Of a DNA stretch of 64,000 nt, positions 55,214 to 64,000 are shown piece after piece (within the stretch, counting starts at the first letter, position 1; each line of letters opens with the position of its first letter). The stretch is taken from contig NC_007516.1 in assembly GCF_000012625.1 (NCBI RefSeq), positions 1,798,001 through 1,862,000 on the forward strand. The letters are read 5' to 3'. The translations under genes and the position numbers were made by a program. A model generated the notes under the pieces. That model made no database searches. It worked only from the letters and a program-made list of their open reading frames with translations, and was not told the origin of the DNA. The stretch comes from Synechococcus sp. CC9605 (GTDB lineage: Bacteria; Cyanobacteriota; Cyanobacteriia; PCC-6307; Cyanobiaceae).

Positions 55214-56350
55214 ATGGTTTCATCGATGCCTTCCGCCTCCGACCTGCTGGGAAATCGCCGCAGAGTTCTGGTCACCGGAGGTGCCGGCTTCATTGGCGGG
55301 GCCGTCGTGCGCAGGCTGCTGCGGGAGACCACAGTCACCGTCTTCAATCTCGACAAGATGGGCTATGCCAGCGACCTGTCCTCGATTGAGAAGGTGCTGA
55401 GCGAACTGGGCGAAGCGGCCAACGATCGGCACAGGCTTCAGCAAGTCGATCTCACCGATGCAACAGCCGTGGAGGCTGCGGTGCAGGAGGCCGACCCCGA
55501 TCTTGTGATGCACCTGGCAGCGGAAAGCCACGTGGATCGATCCATCTCCGGCCCTGGTGTCTTTATCGAGAGCAACGTCAACGGGACCTACAACCTCCTA
55601 CAGGCGGTGCGAAGCCACTACGAGGGCTTGAGCGGTGAACGCCGTGATTCCTTCCGGATGCACCACATCAGCACCGACGAAGTCTTTGGATCCCTGGGCG
55701 CCGAGGGGCGCTTCTCAGAAACAACGCCCTACGACCCCCGCAGCCCCTACTCCGCCAGCAAGGCGGCAAGCGATCACCTGGTTCAGGCCTGGCACCACAC
55801 CTTTGGGCTTCCCGTGGTGCTCACCAACTGCTCAAACAACTATGGCCCCTGGCAGTTCCCGGAAAAACTCATTCCCGTTGTCACCTTGAAGGCCGCTGGA
55901 TGTGAGTCAATTCCTCTTTATGGCGATGGGCTGAATGTGCGGGATTGGTTGTACGTGGAAGATCATGTCGACGCGCTGCTTTTGGCCGCCTGCAAGGGAG
56001 AGTCGGGACACAGTTATTGCGTCGGCGGCCACGGTGAACGCACCAATAAAGAGGTCGTTAACGCCATCTGCCAACAGATGGATCAAAGCCGTCCCACATC
56101 AGCTCCCCACGCAGATTTGATTACGCCGGTGACCGATCGACCAGGCCATGACCGCCGCTACGCAATCGACCCAAGCCGCATCAGTGCAGAGCTGGGCTGG
56201 AGCCCTCGTCACGATGTTGAGCAAGGACTCGCCGAGACAGTGAACTGGTATTTGGCCAATCAGGACTGGTGCAACAAGGTGCGTCAGCGTGCGGGATATG
56301 ACGGCAGCAGATTGGGCATGAGGACACCAAAAACCAACTCAAACGAGTGA
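55214..56350 (+). CDS. rfbB: dTDP-glucose 4,6-dehydratase
   Basis: A 378-residue SDR that makes dTDP-4-keto-6-deoxyglucose. VTGGAGFIGGAVVRRLL binds NAD; HLAAESHVDRSISGP, HISTDEVFGSLG and the catalytic YSASKAASDHL are diagnostic, and NCSNNYGPWQFPEKLIP follows. A start at 55226 (MPSASDLLG) is nearly as likely as 55214. It has a 58-bp gap from rfbD and completes the four-enzyme dTDP-rhamnose set. Confidence 0.95.
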   Translation: MVSSMPSASDLLGNRRRVLVTGGAGFIGGAVVRRLLRETTVTVFNLDKMGYASDLSSIEKVLSELGEAANDRHRLQQVDLTDATAVEAAVQEADPDLVMHLAAESHVDRSISGPGVFIESNVNGTYNLLQAVRSHYEGLSGERRDSFRMHHISTDEVFGSLGAEGRFSETTPYDPRSPYSASKAASDHLVQAWHHTFGLPVVLTNCSNNYGPWQFPEKLIPVVTLKAAGCESIPLYGDGLNVRDWLYVEDHVDALLLAACKGESGHSYCVGGHGERTNKEVVNAICQQMDQSRPTSAPHADLITPVTDRPGHDRRYAIDPSRISAELGWSPRHDVEQGLAETVNWYLANQDWCNKVRQRAGYDGSRLGMRTPKTNSNE

Positions 56351-56382
56351 TAGGTTTCCACATTCTTTTTTAGACCTGCCAA

Positions 56383-59300
56383 ATGAGCGGCATGCCAAAA
56401 AATCGTCATCCGCTCTCCGCTCTTTCGCACACGACGAAGCAGGTGCTGAAGCGCTCAGCCTCTGCGATGGGCCGGCAGAAAATATTGCCCAAGGCACTGC
56501 GGAAGCAGTTCAATCGACTGGGCCAAGCCAAACATTCAGCGCCACCAAACAACAGACGCAAAAAAACAACACCCGAGCTGCAGGATTACATTAAGAACCT
56601 TCAAAGCAAAGATATAAACAAGAAAATTATTCGTGACTTTCGAGAATTAGCCCATTACGCCTACGTGTTCGACATTGAGCAGTATAGGGCCCAATTAGAG
56701 AGGGAAGAGGCAGAGGGTCTTAAATGCATTGGAGACGTAATCCTTCATTACTGCACATCAGGCAGCAAAAAAGGGATTGATCCCAGCATACTCTTTGATA
56801 CAGACAATTATTTAAGCAAATACCCGGATGTCAGAGAAAGTGGACTCAACCCAATGGTTCACTGTTTCAAATTCGGAATGAACGAACACCGTTACTCTAT
56901 GGACAACATCCATTTCATGCGGAAGATGGCTGACATAAAAAAAACCGTAACAGATGACTTTAACGCAATCAAAGAAGGTCTAATCAATAAAAAAGTTGGA
57001 ATTTTTCTGCATATCTTCTATCCAGAACTTGGCGAAACAATTGCAGCTTACCTCAAAAATATACCCTGCAGCATCGATGTCTTTATTTCCACAAGGGAAG
57101 ACTCGGTCGCAGCCCTAGAGAAAATTTTTGCGCGAGTTGAAAATACACAAAAGATCGAAGTCAGACACTTCAGCAATATCGGACGCGACGTCGCTCCATT
57201 CATTGTTGGCTTTAGGGATCAAATTCTCAATTACGACTACATCCTCAAGCTGCATTCCAAAAAGAGTCCTCACAGCAATGCACTTAGCGGCTGGTTCCTT
57301 CACTGCCTGGACAATCTGATTGGCAGCGAAGCCATCACAGCGACCAACCTTAAAGCCCTTCAATCGCCAGAAGTAGGCATTGTGTATCCGATTGAGAACT
57401 ATGCTCTGAGCCTCGGAATCCAACACGACTCCTGCTGGGGCCACGAGGATGGCAACTACGCCAAAGCCAGACCCTTCCTCAATCGCTACAACCTTCGCCA
57501 GATCAAACGAGAAAGCCAGTTCCAGTTCCCAACCGGGACGATGTTTTGGTGCAAGCCAGCGGTCCTGCAATCAATCCTAGACTGGGGTCTTAATTGGAAC
57601 AACTTTGACGAGGAAGGTGGACAAATCGACGGGACGATTGCCCACAGCATTGAACGCCTCATTGGAATTTCAACAACCGAAATATACAAGCAAAAAATTC
57701 TGACAACCTATGCTGGATATCTACTCTCCAAGCAACACATACATGACAAATCAATTATCGAAGACCGCAATAAGCTGTGCATTGATGGCTTCGAAAAAGT
57801 CATTCAATTCACCCCCCAGAGACTCGATACGAACTGGTCACTGAAAAAAAACATCAACACCAAATCTCTTCACATTCATTGGGTCATCCCCAATTTCACA
57901 CCTGGCCTTGGCGGCCACATGACCATTTTCAGAACAATCGAATATTTGGAACGTTGTGGCCACCAATGCACAATCTGGGTCCATTCCGAGCTCAAGGGGA
58001 ACGACAAGCCAAGCCGCCTTAGCTCGTTGCACAAACGTGTAATCAACCAGTCCTTCATTTCCCTGGATACAGACCAGGTCTACATGCTGGGCAACAACCA
58101 AGACGACCTTGATCTTGTATCCGGCGACGTTGTCATTGCCACAGACCGGATGAGCACTTATCCAGTGCTTGGAATGAAAAAATTTCAGAAAAGATTTTAT
58201 TTTGTTCAAGATTATGAGCCCTATTTTTTCGCTCGAGGTAGCTCCAGCATCCTTACCGAACAATCCTATGCATCTGATAACAATTTTTTCTGCATTTGTG
58301 CCAGCCCTTGGCTGAAACAGAAGATGGAAAGCTTTGGCAACTTAGCCATCTCTTTCCCACTGGCCGTCGACCACAGTGTTTACTACCCCAAGAACGAAGA
58401 GAAACGCAAACGTGATGCCATTGCCTTCTATGTAAGACGCAGTACGCCAAGGCGACTTTATGAACTGGGACTGCTTGCCTTAAGAGCTTTATTTGATCTT
58501 GGCGACCACTTCGAGATCATCACCTTCGGCGAAAAAGACCTTCCCGATCTTGGAATTCCAGTGAAAGTGAGGCATGCAGGAATTCTGGACGCCGACGCCT
58601 TGGCCAATCTCTATCGCCAATGCGCAGTTGGTTTGGTGCTTTCGGGAACCAACTACTCACTGGTGCCAAACGAAATGATGGCCTGCGGGCTGCCGGTTGT
58701 TGATATTGATGCCGAGCACACGCGGATCTCCTATCAACCAGAAACGGCGGTGTTGGCCAAACCAACACCGATAGAGCTGGCCTCAGCATTAAGCCGATTG
58801 TTGAATGATGCATCGTTCAGGCAAAGCACCGCTAAGGCTGGCCTTGCCGCCACTGAACAGCTTACCTGGGATGGCTCCAACAAACTGATCGAAGCCTTCA
58901 TTCAGGAGTCACTGTCATCGGCACAATCGCTCCCGCGACAACTTCAGTCATCGACTCCCTTGGTGACGATTGTGATCCCCGTTTACAACGGAGGTACGAT
59001 GCTCAAAACCGTCATTGAGTCTTGTCTGTCGCAAGATCTTGATCAGGAATTTGAAGTGTTACTGATCGACAGTGCCTCCAGTGATGGATGCCTCGATGCA
59101 CTGCCACAAGACGAACGACTCCATCTACACAGAATTAAGCAAGAGGATTTTGGTCATGGACGCACCCGCAACTTGGGAGTAGAGCTAGCGCGAGGGGAAT
59201 ACGTCGCTTTCATCACGCAGGACGCGATTCCTGCAAATCGCATGTGGCTGATGAATCTCATCGCTCCACTCCAAAAGGATCCAAATGTGGCCGGTGTTTT

Positions 59301-59871
59301 CGGCTGCCATATCGCCCATTGCGGGCATGGACAACTCACCGCCCATGACCTTGACCGGCACTTCAATCGTTGGATTTTCAGAAGTCATCGACAACCAATC
59401 GAACTGGATGTTGATCGACAGAACTCCAATAGCGTTGTCTCCAACCATGAACGTTTCTACTCAGATAACAATTCATGCCTGAGAAAATCTGTCTGGGAGA
59501 CACTCCCACTTCCCGATGTTGTTTATGGTGAAGATCAATTATGGGCACGTGAAATACTCAGAAAAGGCTACAAAAAGGCCTATGCATCAACAGCTGTTGT
59601 TCGCCATTCCCACGAATACGATTTTCGGGAAACAGTTATGCGCGCCAACACTGAATGGCACTTTTACAATCAGCTTCTTGGAGAAAGTCTGCCTTCCACC
59701 AAAGATCAAGTTTTACAAATGGTTGAACAAGCTTGTACCAACGACCGAGAGGCTCAGAAACTGTACCCAGACGTCAGCGACGACGATTTAATCCATCGGC
59801 GTCGGATTCATTTTGCTCGTGCTTGTGGCTACTACCTGGCCGCGAAAGGACATGGGGAACTTCGACCCTAA
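56383..59871 (+). CDS. 1162-aa three-module glycosyltransferase (RgpF-like, GT4-like, GT2)
   Basis: The N-terminal 190 residues are basic, then contain short blocks like FDTDNYLSKYPDVRESGLNP (about 138-157) that occur as tandem units in surface-polysaccharide glycosyltransferases. An RgpF-like domain (about 200-460) has VGIFLHIFYPELGETIAAYL, GRDVAPFIVGF and LKLHSKKSPH. A GT4/WsaF-like domain (about 495-830) has HWVIPNFTPGLGGHM, DYEPYFFARG and CGLPVVDIDAEHTRI. The GT2 domain (about 860-1090) has VTIVIPVYNGGTML, LLIDSASSDG and QDAIPANRMWL. It probably builds repeat units of a rhamnose-containing polymer. DNA here is clearly more AT-rich than the rfb genes, a sign of transfer. Confidence 0.8.
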   Translation: MSGMPKNRHPLSALSHTTKQVLKRSASAMGRQKILPKALRKQFNRLGQAKHSAPPNNRRKKTTPELQDYIKNLQSKDINKKIIRDFRELAHYAYVFDIEQYRAQLEREEAEGLKCIGDVILHYCTSGSKKGIDPSILFDTDNYLSKYPDVRESGLNPMVHCFKFGMNEHRYSMDNIHFMRKMADIKKTVTDDFNAIKEGLINKKVGIFLHIFYPELGETIAAYLKNIPCSIDVFISTREDSVAALEKIFARVENTQKIEVRHFSNIGRDVAPFIVGFRDQILNYDYILKLHSKKSPHSNALSGWFLHCLDNLIGSEAITATNLKALQSPEVGIVYPIENYALSLGIQHDSCWGHEDGNYAKARPFLNRYNLRQIKRESQFQFPTGTMFWCKPAVLQSILDWGLNWNNFDEEGGQIDGTIAHSIERLIGISTTEIYKQKILTTYAGYLLSKQHIHDKSIIEDRNKLCIDGFEKVIQFTPQRLDTNWSLKKNINTKSLHIHWVIPNFTPGLGGHMTIFRTIEYLERCGHQCTIWVHSELKGNDKPSRLSSLHKRVINQSFISLDTDQVYMLGNNQDDLDLVSGDVVIATDRMSTYPVLGMKKFQKRFYFVQDYEPYFFARGSSSILTEQSYASDNNFFCICASPWLKQKMESFGNLAISFPLAVDHSVYYPKNEEKRKRDAIAFYVRRSTPRRLYELGLLALRALFDLGDHFEIITFGEKDLPDLGIPVKVRHAGILDADALANLYRQCAVGLVLSGTNYSLVPNEMMACGLPVVDIDAEHTRISYQPETAVLAKPTPIELASALSRLLNDASFRQSTAKAGLAATEQLTWDGSNKLIEAFIQESLSSAQSLPRQLQSSTPLVTIVIPVYNGGTMLKTVIESCLSQDLDQEFEVLLIDSASSDGCLDALPQDERLHLHRIKQEDFGHGRTRNLGVELARGEYVAFITQDAIPANRMWLMNLIAPLQKDPNVAGVFGCHIAHCGHGQLTAHDLDRHFNRWIFRSHRQPIELDVDRQNSNSVVSNHERFYSDNNSCLRKSVWETLPLPDVVYGEDQLWAREILRKGYKKAYASTAVVRHSHEYDFRETVMRANTEWHFYNQLLGESLPSTKDQVLQMVEQACTNDREAQKLYPDVSDDDLIHRRRIHFARACGYYLAAKGHGELRP

Positions 59872-60107
59872 AAAGCAAACAAACCTTGATCCTACTATAT
59901 ATGATAAATCTCATATTTAGGTAATACAGCAAAACAAAACAGCTCTGTTATTAATCAACTACGGCTTTTATATTATCGAAATTAATTAAAAAGCGAATTT
60001 AAAAACACATGCCTTAATCTTATACTCACAGATTTAAGCATTGCTTAGAGAAAGGCGAAAAACAGAGCATCACTCATGATCTTTCAACCTAACAGATTAT
60101 TTAACAA
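59872..60107. other. AT-rich spacer between convergent polysaccharide genes
   Basis: About 236 bp of AT-rich sequence between the convergent large glycosyltransferase and kpsE-type genes. No gene or clear terminator was recognised. Short runs of A and T in both directions could serve as weak terminators. Confidence 0.5.
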
Positions 60108-61316
60108 TCAGCTTTTACGCATTGCATTCAAAATAAATCCACCAACGCCCCAACCCACAACAATGATTCCGACAGATGCCAAGAATGCTTGCCAACGCCA
60201 GTTTTGATCTGGCGCAACTGGCAATCCAGGTTGACTCAGAACCACAACGAACTTCAATTGACGCTGGCTTTCTCGGCGGCTGTTATCAGATGCAAGTCGC
60301 GCCGATTGAAGCGTTTCAGTAGCAAATTCGACGTCTGAAATCAACCCTGCTTCCTCCAGAACAAGAGTATTTAGGTCTCGGCCGTCATTACTGACGGATT
60401 TATCCCTTTCTTGACGAATCTGCACTTGAAGCTCTTTAACTTGGTCTGCAACAAATGAAACTTCAGGTGCATTTGGATCGCGATATTGACGACGCAAGGC
60501 TGCTTCTTCAACCTTCAGTTCAACAAGCTGGGATTCCAGACCAGAAATAAATGATGATGTTGCAGCTTGCTCAGACTCAACGCTTAAGTTCCCATGTTTT
60601 TTGCGGAAAAGCTCAAGCTTCCTTGAGGCTGTCTTGAGTTTAAGTTCCGCCAACTGAACTTCTTTTCTAGCAAATTTATTTTGATCAGCATTGATTGACT
60701 GGTTCACTTCATTCACAAATCGACGCGACTGTTTCAGCAGCGCAGCGTTAAGATCGAAAGCCTGCTTTGGGTTAAAGCCGGAAGTCGTGAGAATGACTGA
60801 ACCACTCATCGGCTGAGGGGCTACAGACAACTGTTTTCTGTAAAAATCAAGCTGAGCTGGCGCCGAACTATGGGCATACAAACCAGTCCACAGATCAGGG
60901 AGTCGGGGGCGGTAAGCCTGCTCAAGCTTCTTGCCGTCGGGGAACAGACGATTTTTTATGTCTGAAGATTCAAGGTAGACCTGTAAGTATTGTCCATCAA
61001 CGAGGGAAGTTAGAACTTGCGGAGAAGAAGCAGCACCAGCCAAAACAGAAGCAGATGAACCGTCCAATGGAGCTGCCTGTTGAATCACAAACTCAGAGAC
61101 AGACGTATAACGGTCTCGACCAATGACAAAGCAGTAAAAGGCTGATGTTGCCAAAAAAGCCGAGATCACAATCCGGGGCTTTGCGAAACTGGCAAGCCGC
61201 TCACGCCATAAAGTAATGAGTTGATTTGACTCGAAAGACTCAGCAAATTTAAATGATGAAGACAATTTCTTAGAGGTGTTAGAGAAAGTATTGGAACGCT
61301 GGTTTGACTCAGGCAT
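60108..61316 (-). CDS. kpsE: Capsule export inner-membrane protein (KpsE/Wzz-like)
   Basis: A 402-residue polysaccharide co-polymerase/export protein. One membrane helix near residue 48-66 (VISAFLATSAFYCFVIG) and one at the C-terminus (ASVGIIVVGWGVGGFIL) flank a long periplasmic coiled coil (about 200-330, rich in Glu/Gln/Arg). QPGLPVAPDQNWRW before the last helix is the conserved Pro-rich segment of this family. KpsE links the inner-membrane ABC transporter with an outer-membrane channel; no wza/kpsD gene is in the window. Confidence 0.85.
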   Translation of the reverse strand: MPESNQRSNTFSNTSKKLSSSFKFAESFESNQLITLWRERLASFAKPRIVISAFLATSAFYCFVIGRDRYTSVSEFVIQQAAPLDGSSASVLAGAASSPQVLTSLVDGQYLQVYLESSDIKNRLFPDGKKLEQAYRPRLPDLWTGLYAHSSAPAQLDFYRKQLSVAPQPMSGSVILTTSGFNPKQAFDLNAALLKQSRRFVNEVNQSINADQNKFARKEVQLAELKLKTASRKLELFRKKHGNLSVESEQAATSSFISGLESQLVELKVEEAALRRQYRDPNAPEVSFVADQVKELQVQIRQERDKSVSNDGRDLNTLVLEEAGLISDVEFATETLQSARLASDNSRRESQRQLKFVVVLSQPGLPVAPDQNWRWQAFLASVGIIVVGWGVGGFILNAMRKS

Positions 61317-61362
61317 GACTCAAATTCAATTTAGGCAATGGAACAGGGAGAAAATCAGGTGG

Positions 61363-62205
61363 TTAGTCATCAACTGACTCAAGGAGCAAGGACTCATTCG
61401 TCCTATAAAGAATCAGGGAAAATCCTAAAAGTATCAGTGAACACCAAATGAGGTATGACAATGAAATATCAGGAATTGGGTATTCATTATTTAGAGAATA
61501 CCGGAAAAGCTCAACTGCATGAAGAACAGGATTCCATGTAACAAATGGCCTTGAATACAAGGGGAGCTCAAAAGTGGCGAAAAACAGACCGGATGTAAAA
61601 ATAAGAATACGATTAATAAGACGTTTAATCAACCGAGTAATAAATTTGTTGTAACTACCAAGAAAGACAAGACAGATACCAAATCCTATTGCCATCACAA
61701 CAGTTAGCAGATAAATGCACAGAGCCAACCCAGGACTGTCCATTCGAAAATCCCATGTAAGACCCCATATCAGTGCCATAAGGCCAAGAGTGAGGGTCAA
61801 CAAAGCCCTAACATTGTTGAGTGACAAAGCTAAAAGTATGTCCAGCGGCTCAATACGCTTGTAATATAACGGAGATCTCAATTTCAAGCCGGATAGTGCT
61901 TGTATAGCCAGCTGTCTAAAAGGAAAATAAATTGTAAACCCAGCAGCCATAAAAATAACAATGTTGAAATATAGGCTTGTAGCACTACCACCTAACGACC
62001 CACCAGACATCAGATATCGAAATCCAATACGGATCCCGATAAAGAACAGCATGATCTGCAACGGATTAATCAGACTCTCCCAAGAGCCAACTGAGCTACT
62101 GGTTGATTTCCGATCGTTCTCATAGGCCGCGAGAGCAAGGATTGTCGAAATCTGTCTCGCCATTGCAGCCAAAAATCTTCTAAGAAAGATCATAATATTA
62201 TCCAT
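61363..62205 (-). CDS. kpsM: Polysaccharide ABC transporter permease (KpsM-like)
   Basis: A 280-residue protein with six to seven helices of the ABC-2 type. INPLQIMLFFIGIRIGFRYL and FGICLVFLGSYNKFITRL, and the conserved amphipathic segment LFFATFELP with PVLHAVELFRYSLNNEY, fit KpsM/Wzm. It starts two bases after the stop of the ABC ATPase-like gene, so the set is one operon running to kpsE. It exports capsule or O-antigen across the inner membrane. Confidence 0.85.
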   Translation of the reverse strand: MDNIMIFLRRFLAAMARQISTILALAAYENDRKSTSSSVGSWESLINPLQIMLFFIGIRIGFRYLMSGGSLGGSATSLYFNIVIFMAAGFTIYFPFRQLAIQALSGLKLRSPLYYKRIEPLDILLALSLNNVRALLTLTLGLMALIWGLTWDFRMDSPGLALCIYLLTVVMAIGFGICLVFLGSYNKFITRLIKRLINRILIFTSGLFFATFELPLYSRPFVTWNPVLHAVELFRYSLNNEYPIPDISLSYLIWCSLILLGFSLILYRTNESLLLESVDD

Positions 62206-62207
62206 GC

Positions 62208-62993
62208 TTAAATATCCATTGCATCATCAGTGGAGTCTGAATTGCTCAAATTTAAGTCAACCTCAAAGCTATCATCTTCAGATTCTAATACACTGGAACC
62301 CTCTAGGTTTTGATCTGCCCACTGGATGGCATCTGCAAGAGGGCCCAAAAAGAGAATTTGACCTAGAGGACCCAGAACCAGGCCATCTGTACAGAATTCG
62401 CGCTGGAACTGAACATTCGCCGAAGTAGAAAAAAGCATTTTTCCCTCGATCTGCCTCAACAACAACTCTTTAAGCGGCTTGGCAGGCTTGGACATTAAAA
62501 ATCTTGTCTTAGGGATTAAATAGCAGTCGAATGAAAAAATTACAGACAAGGCTAAACTGAAGAAATCCTTCTGGTCTCTTGAAAGCTCCTTAATTACAAG
62601 GCCTGGCTCAATACCAGTATCTGACAAGATGTTCCAAAATTTATCAATGCTGACGAGAGATTGGTCAAGACAATCGTTGTAGACGGTCGATAGAAAGCTG
62701 AAAGCATGGGAAACCCGCAGCTTTCTATCCAATCCTCCATCTCCTCCAACAGGCCAGCCAATCACACTGTTACCAACAATTTGACCTGTCACTGGTGAAA
62801 CAAGGCCAGACATAGATGCAATCAACTGATAACGAAGAAAAGAATTGTTCGTAATAATTGCAATCCTCTTTCTACTATCACAAACCCAGTTCCAAGGAGT
62901 TTCAAACGAAATCTGGGGGTTCGACTTATCGCAGCGGAGTGAGAAATCTTGGAACCTCAACACTGGGTTAATTGAAGCTGTCACTACTACCAC
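62208..62993 (-). CDS. Degenerate ABC ATPase (KpsT-like), probably inactive
   Basis: A 261-residue protein that keeps the KpsT/Wzt framework but not its active site. The KpsT segment D-S-G-x-x-x-N-G-x-x-S-W-P-L-G reads PVTGQIVGNSVIGWPVGGDG (67-86). The Walker A position reads ITNNSFLRYQLI (47-58), with no Gly-Lys-Ser/Thr. The signature position reads LSRDQ (137-141) and the Walker B position FDCYLIPK (155-162), without the Asp-Glu pair. The gene is intact and placed where an active kpsT should be. A partner ATPase elsewhere or heterodimer formation is possible; both are inference. Confidence 0.7.
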   Translation of the reverse strand: MVVVTASINPVLRFQDFSLRCDKSNPQISFETPWNWVCDSRKRIAIITNNSFLRYQLIASMSGLVSPVTGQIVGNSVIGWPVGGDGGLDRKLRVSHAFSFLSTVYNDCLDQSLVSIDKFWNILSDTGIEPGLVIKELSRDQKDFFSLALSVIFSFDCYLIPKTRFLMSKPAKPLKELLLRQIEGKMLFSTSANVQFQREFCTDGLVLGPLGQILFLGPLADAIQWADQNLEGSSVLESEDDSFEVDLNLSNSDSTDDAMDI

Positions 62994-63050
62994 TAAACCA
63001 GGTGGGGAGAGATTTTGTTTGTGAACATACCACCATCAAACAAAGCAGCT

Positions 63051-63599
63051 TTATGGGTGACGTGCAATCCAATTAAGTGCACCTTTCCTTAATCCAGTGC
63101 GGCACCGCTTTTCCAAGCGATCCGTCACCAAACGCAGTGCGACATCTCCGGTGCGTTGCATCAGCCGCTCCGGTACGAGTGCCCCTGCTCCCCTCGGAGA
63201 CAGTTCAAGGCTGAGATCAGCCTTAGCCATCAGCCGTTCCTGCTCGGGACGAATCCAGGCCTGGCACTGGAACTGCACAAGATCCTGAAAGCGCCCAAGG
63301 CCATGAATCGTGCAGTGCTCAAAAAGAATGGTGAGTTGGTCGCCATCCCAGCTAGAGCGGAACACCACCTCAGGCTGCAGCTGAAAATTCAACAACTGAT
63401 ACGGCCGGGATGCATAAAGGAAGCGGCCATCCGCGAGCCGCTCCACCTTTTTGCGGTTCAACAGAGCCTTCAGTGGGCGCCCAGGCTGCGCCAGGTAGCC
63501 CTGCAACTGAGGCAAGGATGCATCAGGCACCAGTACATCGATGCCATGGGAGCGGTGAACCTGCACCGAAAACCACCGAAACAGTTGCTGCGGAACCAT
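63051..63599 (-). CDS. DUF1997-family protein, 182 aa
   Basis: A cyanobacterial/plastid family of unknown function with a beta-rich fold. The blocks YLAQPGRPLKALLNRKKVER, RFLYASRPYQLLNFQLQPEV and ALRLVTDRLEKRCRTGL fit my memory of the family. No signal peptide or helix is present. It ends the low-GC capsule block, and codon use returns to the core pattern. Confidence 0.7.
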   Translation of the reverse strand: MVPQQLFRWFSVQVHRSHGIDVLVPDASLPQLQGYLAQPGRPLKALLNRKKVERLADGRFLYASRPYQLLNFQLQPEVVFRSSWDGDQLTILFEHCTIHGLGRFQDLVQFQCQAWIRPEQERLMAKADLSLELSPRGAGALVPERLMQRTGDVALRLVTDRLEKRCRTGLRKGALNWIARHP

Positions 63600-63662
63600 G
63601 GCACGACCAACGGACAGTGATCACGGATGATCGAAGCATCACTCGATCGCGCCGAAGATCAG

Positions 63663-64000
63663 ATGACGCAGCCATTCAGGATTGAAACCGACAGCCTGGG
63701 TGGCATTGAGGTGGCGTCCGAAGCTCTCTGGGGAGCCCAGACCCAGCGCTCGCTTCAGAACTTCGCCATCAGCGACGAACGAATCCCGCTCGAGATCATC
63801 CAGGCTCTGGCCTGGATCAAGCGCTCCTGCGCCACGGTGAACGGCCAGCATGGGCTCCTGAGCTCTCAACAGGTTGAACTGATCTGCACGGCGGCCGATG
63901 CGATTGCCGCTGGCCAGCACAACAATCAGTTCCCGCTGCGGGTCTGGCAGACCGGAAGCGGGACCCAGACCAACATGAACGTCAACGAGGTGATCAGCAA
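63663..64000 (+). CDS. fumC: Class II fumarase, N-terminal part (runs off the window)
   Basis: The first 112 residues of fumarate hydratase: MTQPFRIETDSLGGIEVASE, LWGAQTQRSLQNF, and the fumarase family block TGSGTQTNMNVNEVIS, which includes the substrate loop. The window ends before the active-site signature near residue 320. An in-frame ATG at 63627 would add 12 residues; 63663 fits FumC better. Confidence 0.93.
   Translation, partial: MTQPFRIETDSLGGIEVASEALWGAQTQRSLQNFAISDERIPLEIIQALAWIKRSCATVNGQHGLLSSQQVELICTAADAIAAGQHNNQFPLRVWQTGSGTQTNMNVNEVIS

Larger units (their letters stand above)
56400..63000. other. AT-rich surface-polysaccharide region
   Basis: From the 1162-residue glycosyltransferase to the KpsT-like gene the sequence is more AT-rich than the rfb operon and fumC. 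This is common for O-antigen and capsule loci, which are exchanged between strains. No mobile element is visible. Confidence 0.5.

Overview
The window comes from a marine picocyanobacterium of the Synechococcus type. The evidence is psbD overlapping psbC, ycf4, ycf39, petM, an NTRC fusion, the PII partner pipX, sepF and lrtA-type hpf, all packed at high GC with very short spacers. No rRNA, tRNA, CRISPR array or transposase was seen.

Layout. 0.3-18 kb is core: small cyanobacterial hypotheticals, a superfamily II helicase, NTRC, an IF-1-like protein, RluE, an ArsM-like methyltransferase, ycf39, petM, a Trm1-type tRNA methyltransferase, ilvH, a cyclophilin lipoprotein, ycf4, psbD-psbC and a sulfur amino-acid block (two trans-sulfuration-type PLP enzymes, then cysK). 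18.1-29.7 kb is a visibly more AT-rich accessory island of membrane and transport-like genes. 29.7-49.7 kb is core again: queA, pdhC, aas, lipB, hpf, deoC, recO, mtnD, cobI, proC, sepF, pipX-pipY, cbiQ, der and dus, with two decayed L,D-transpeptidase-like genes. 49.7-63.0 kb is a surface polysaccharide locus: a GT2-RgpF protein, the complete dTDP-rhamnose pathway (rfbA, C, D, B), an 1162-residue multi-domain glycosyltransferase, and a convergent capsule-export set (KpsE/KpsM/KpsT-like). A DUF1997 protein and the start of fumC close the window.

Most interesting is the island at 18.7-29.7 kb. It has a P1B-like ATPase with no CPx motif, next to a homologue that has lost the phosphorylation and nucleotide motifs. 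It also has an ArsA/GET3-like protein without its P-loop but keeping the HSP20-like tail, two small proteins pairing a basic HMA-like domain with a membrane hairpin, and two paralogous glycine-rich one-helix proteins. A DUF1345-like protein, a CPA-type antiporter whose Asn-Asp pair reads Ser-Ala, a UPF0016 protein with an altered first motif and a beta-carbonic anhydrase complete it. Co-occurrence of one apparently active pump with several pseudo-enzymes suggests an undescribed membrane complex for ion or metal handling linked to CO2 hydration; that function is inference. The capsule locus repeats the theme, since its KpsT-like subunit has no recognisable Walker A.

All assignments rest on reading the sequence and on recalled family motifs; no database search was run.
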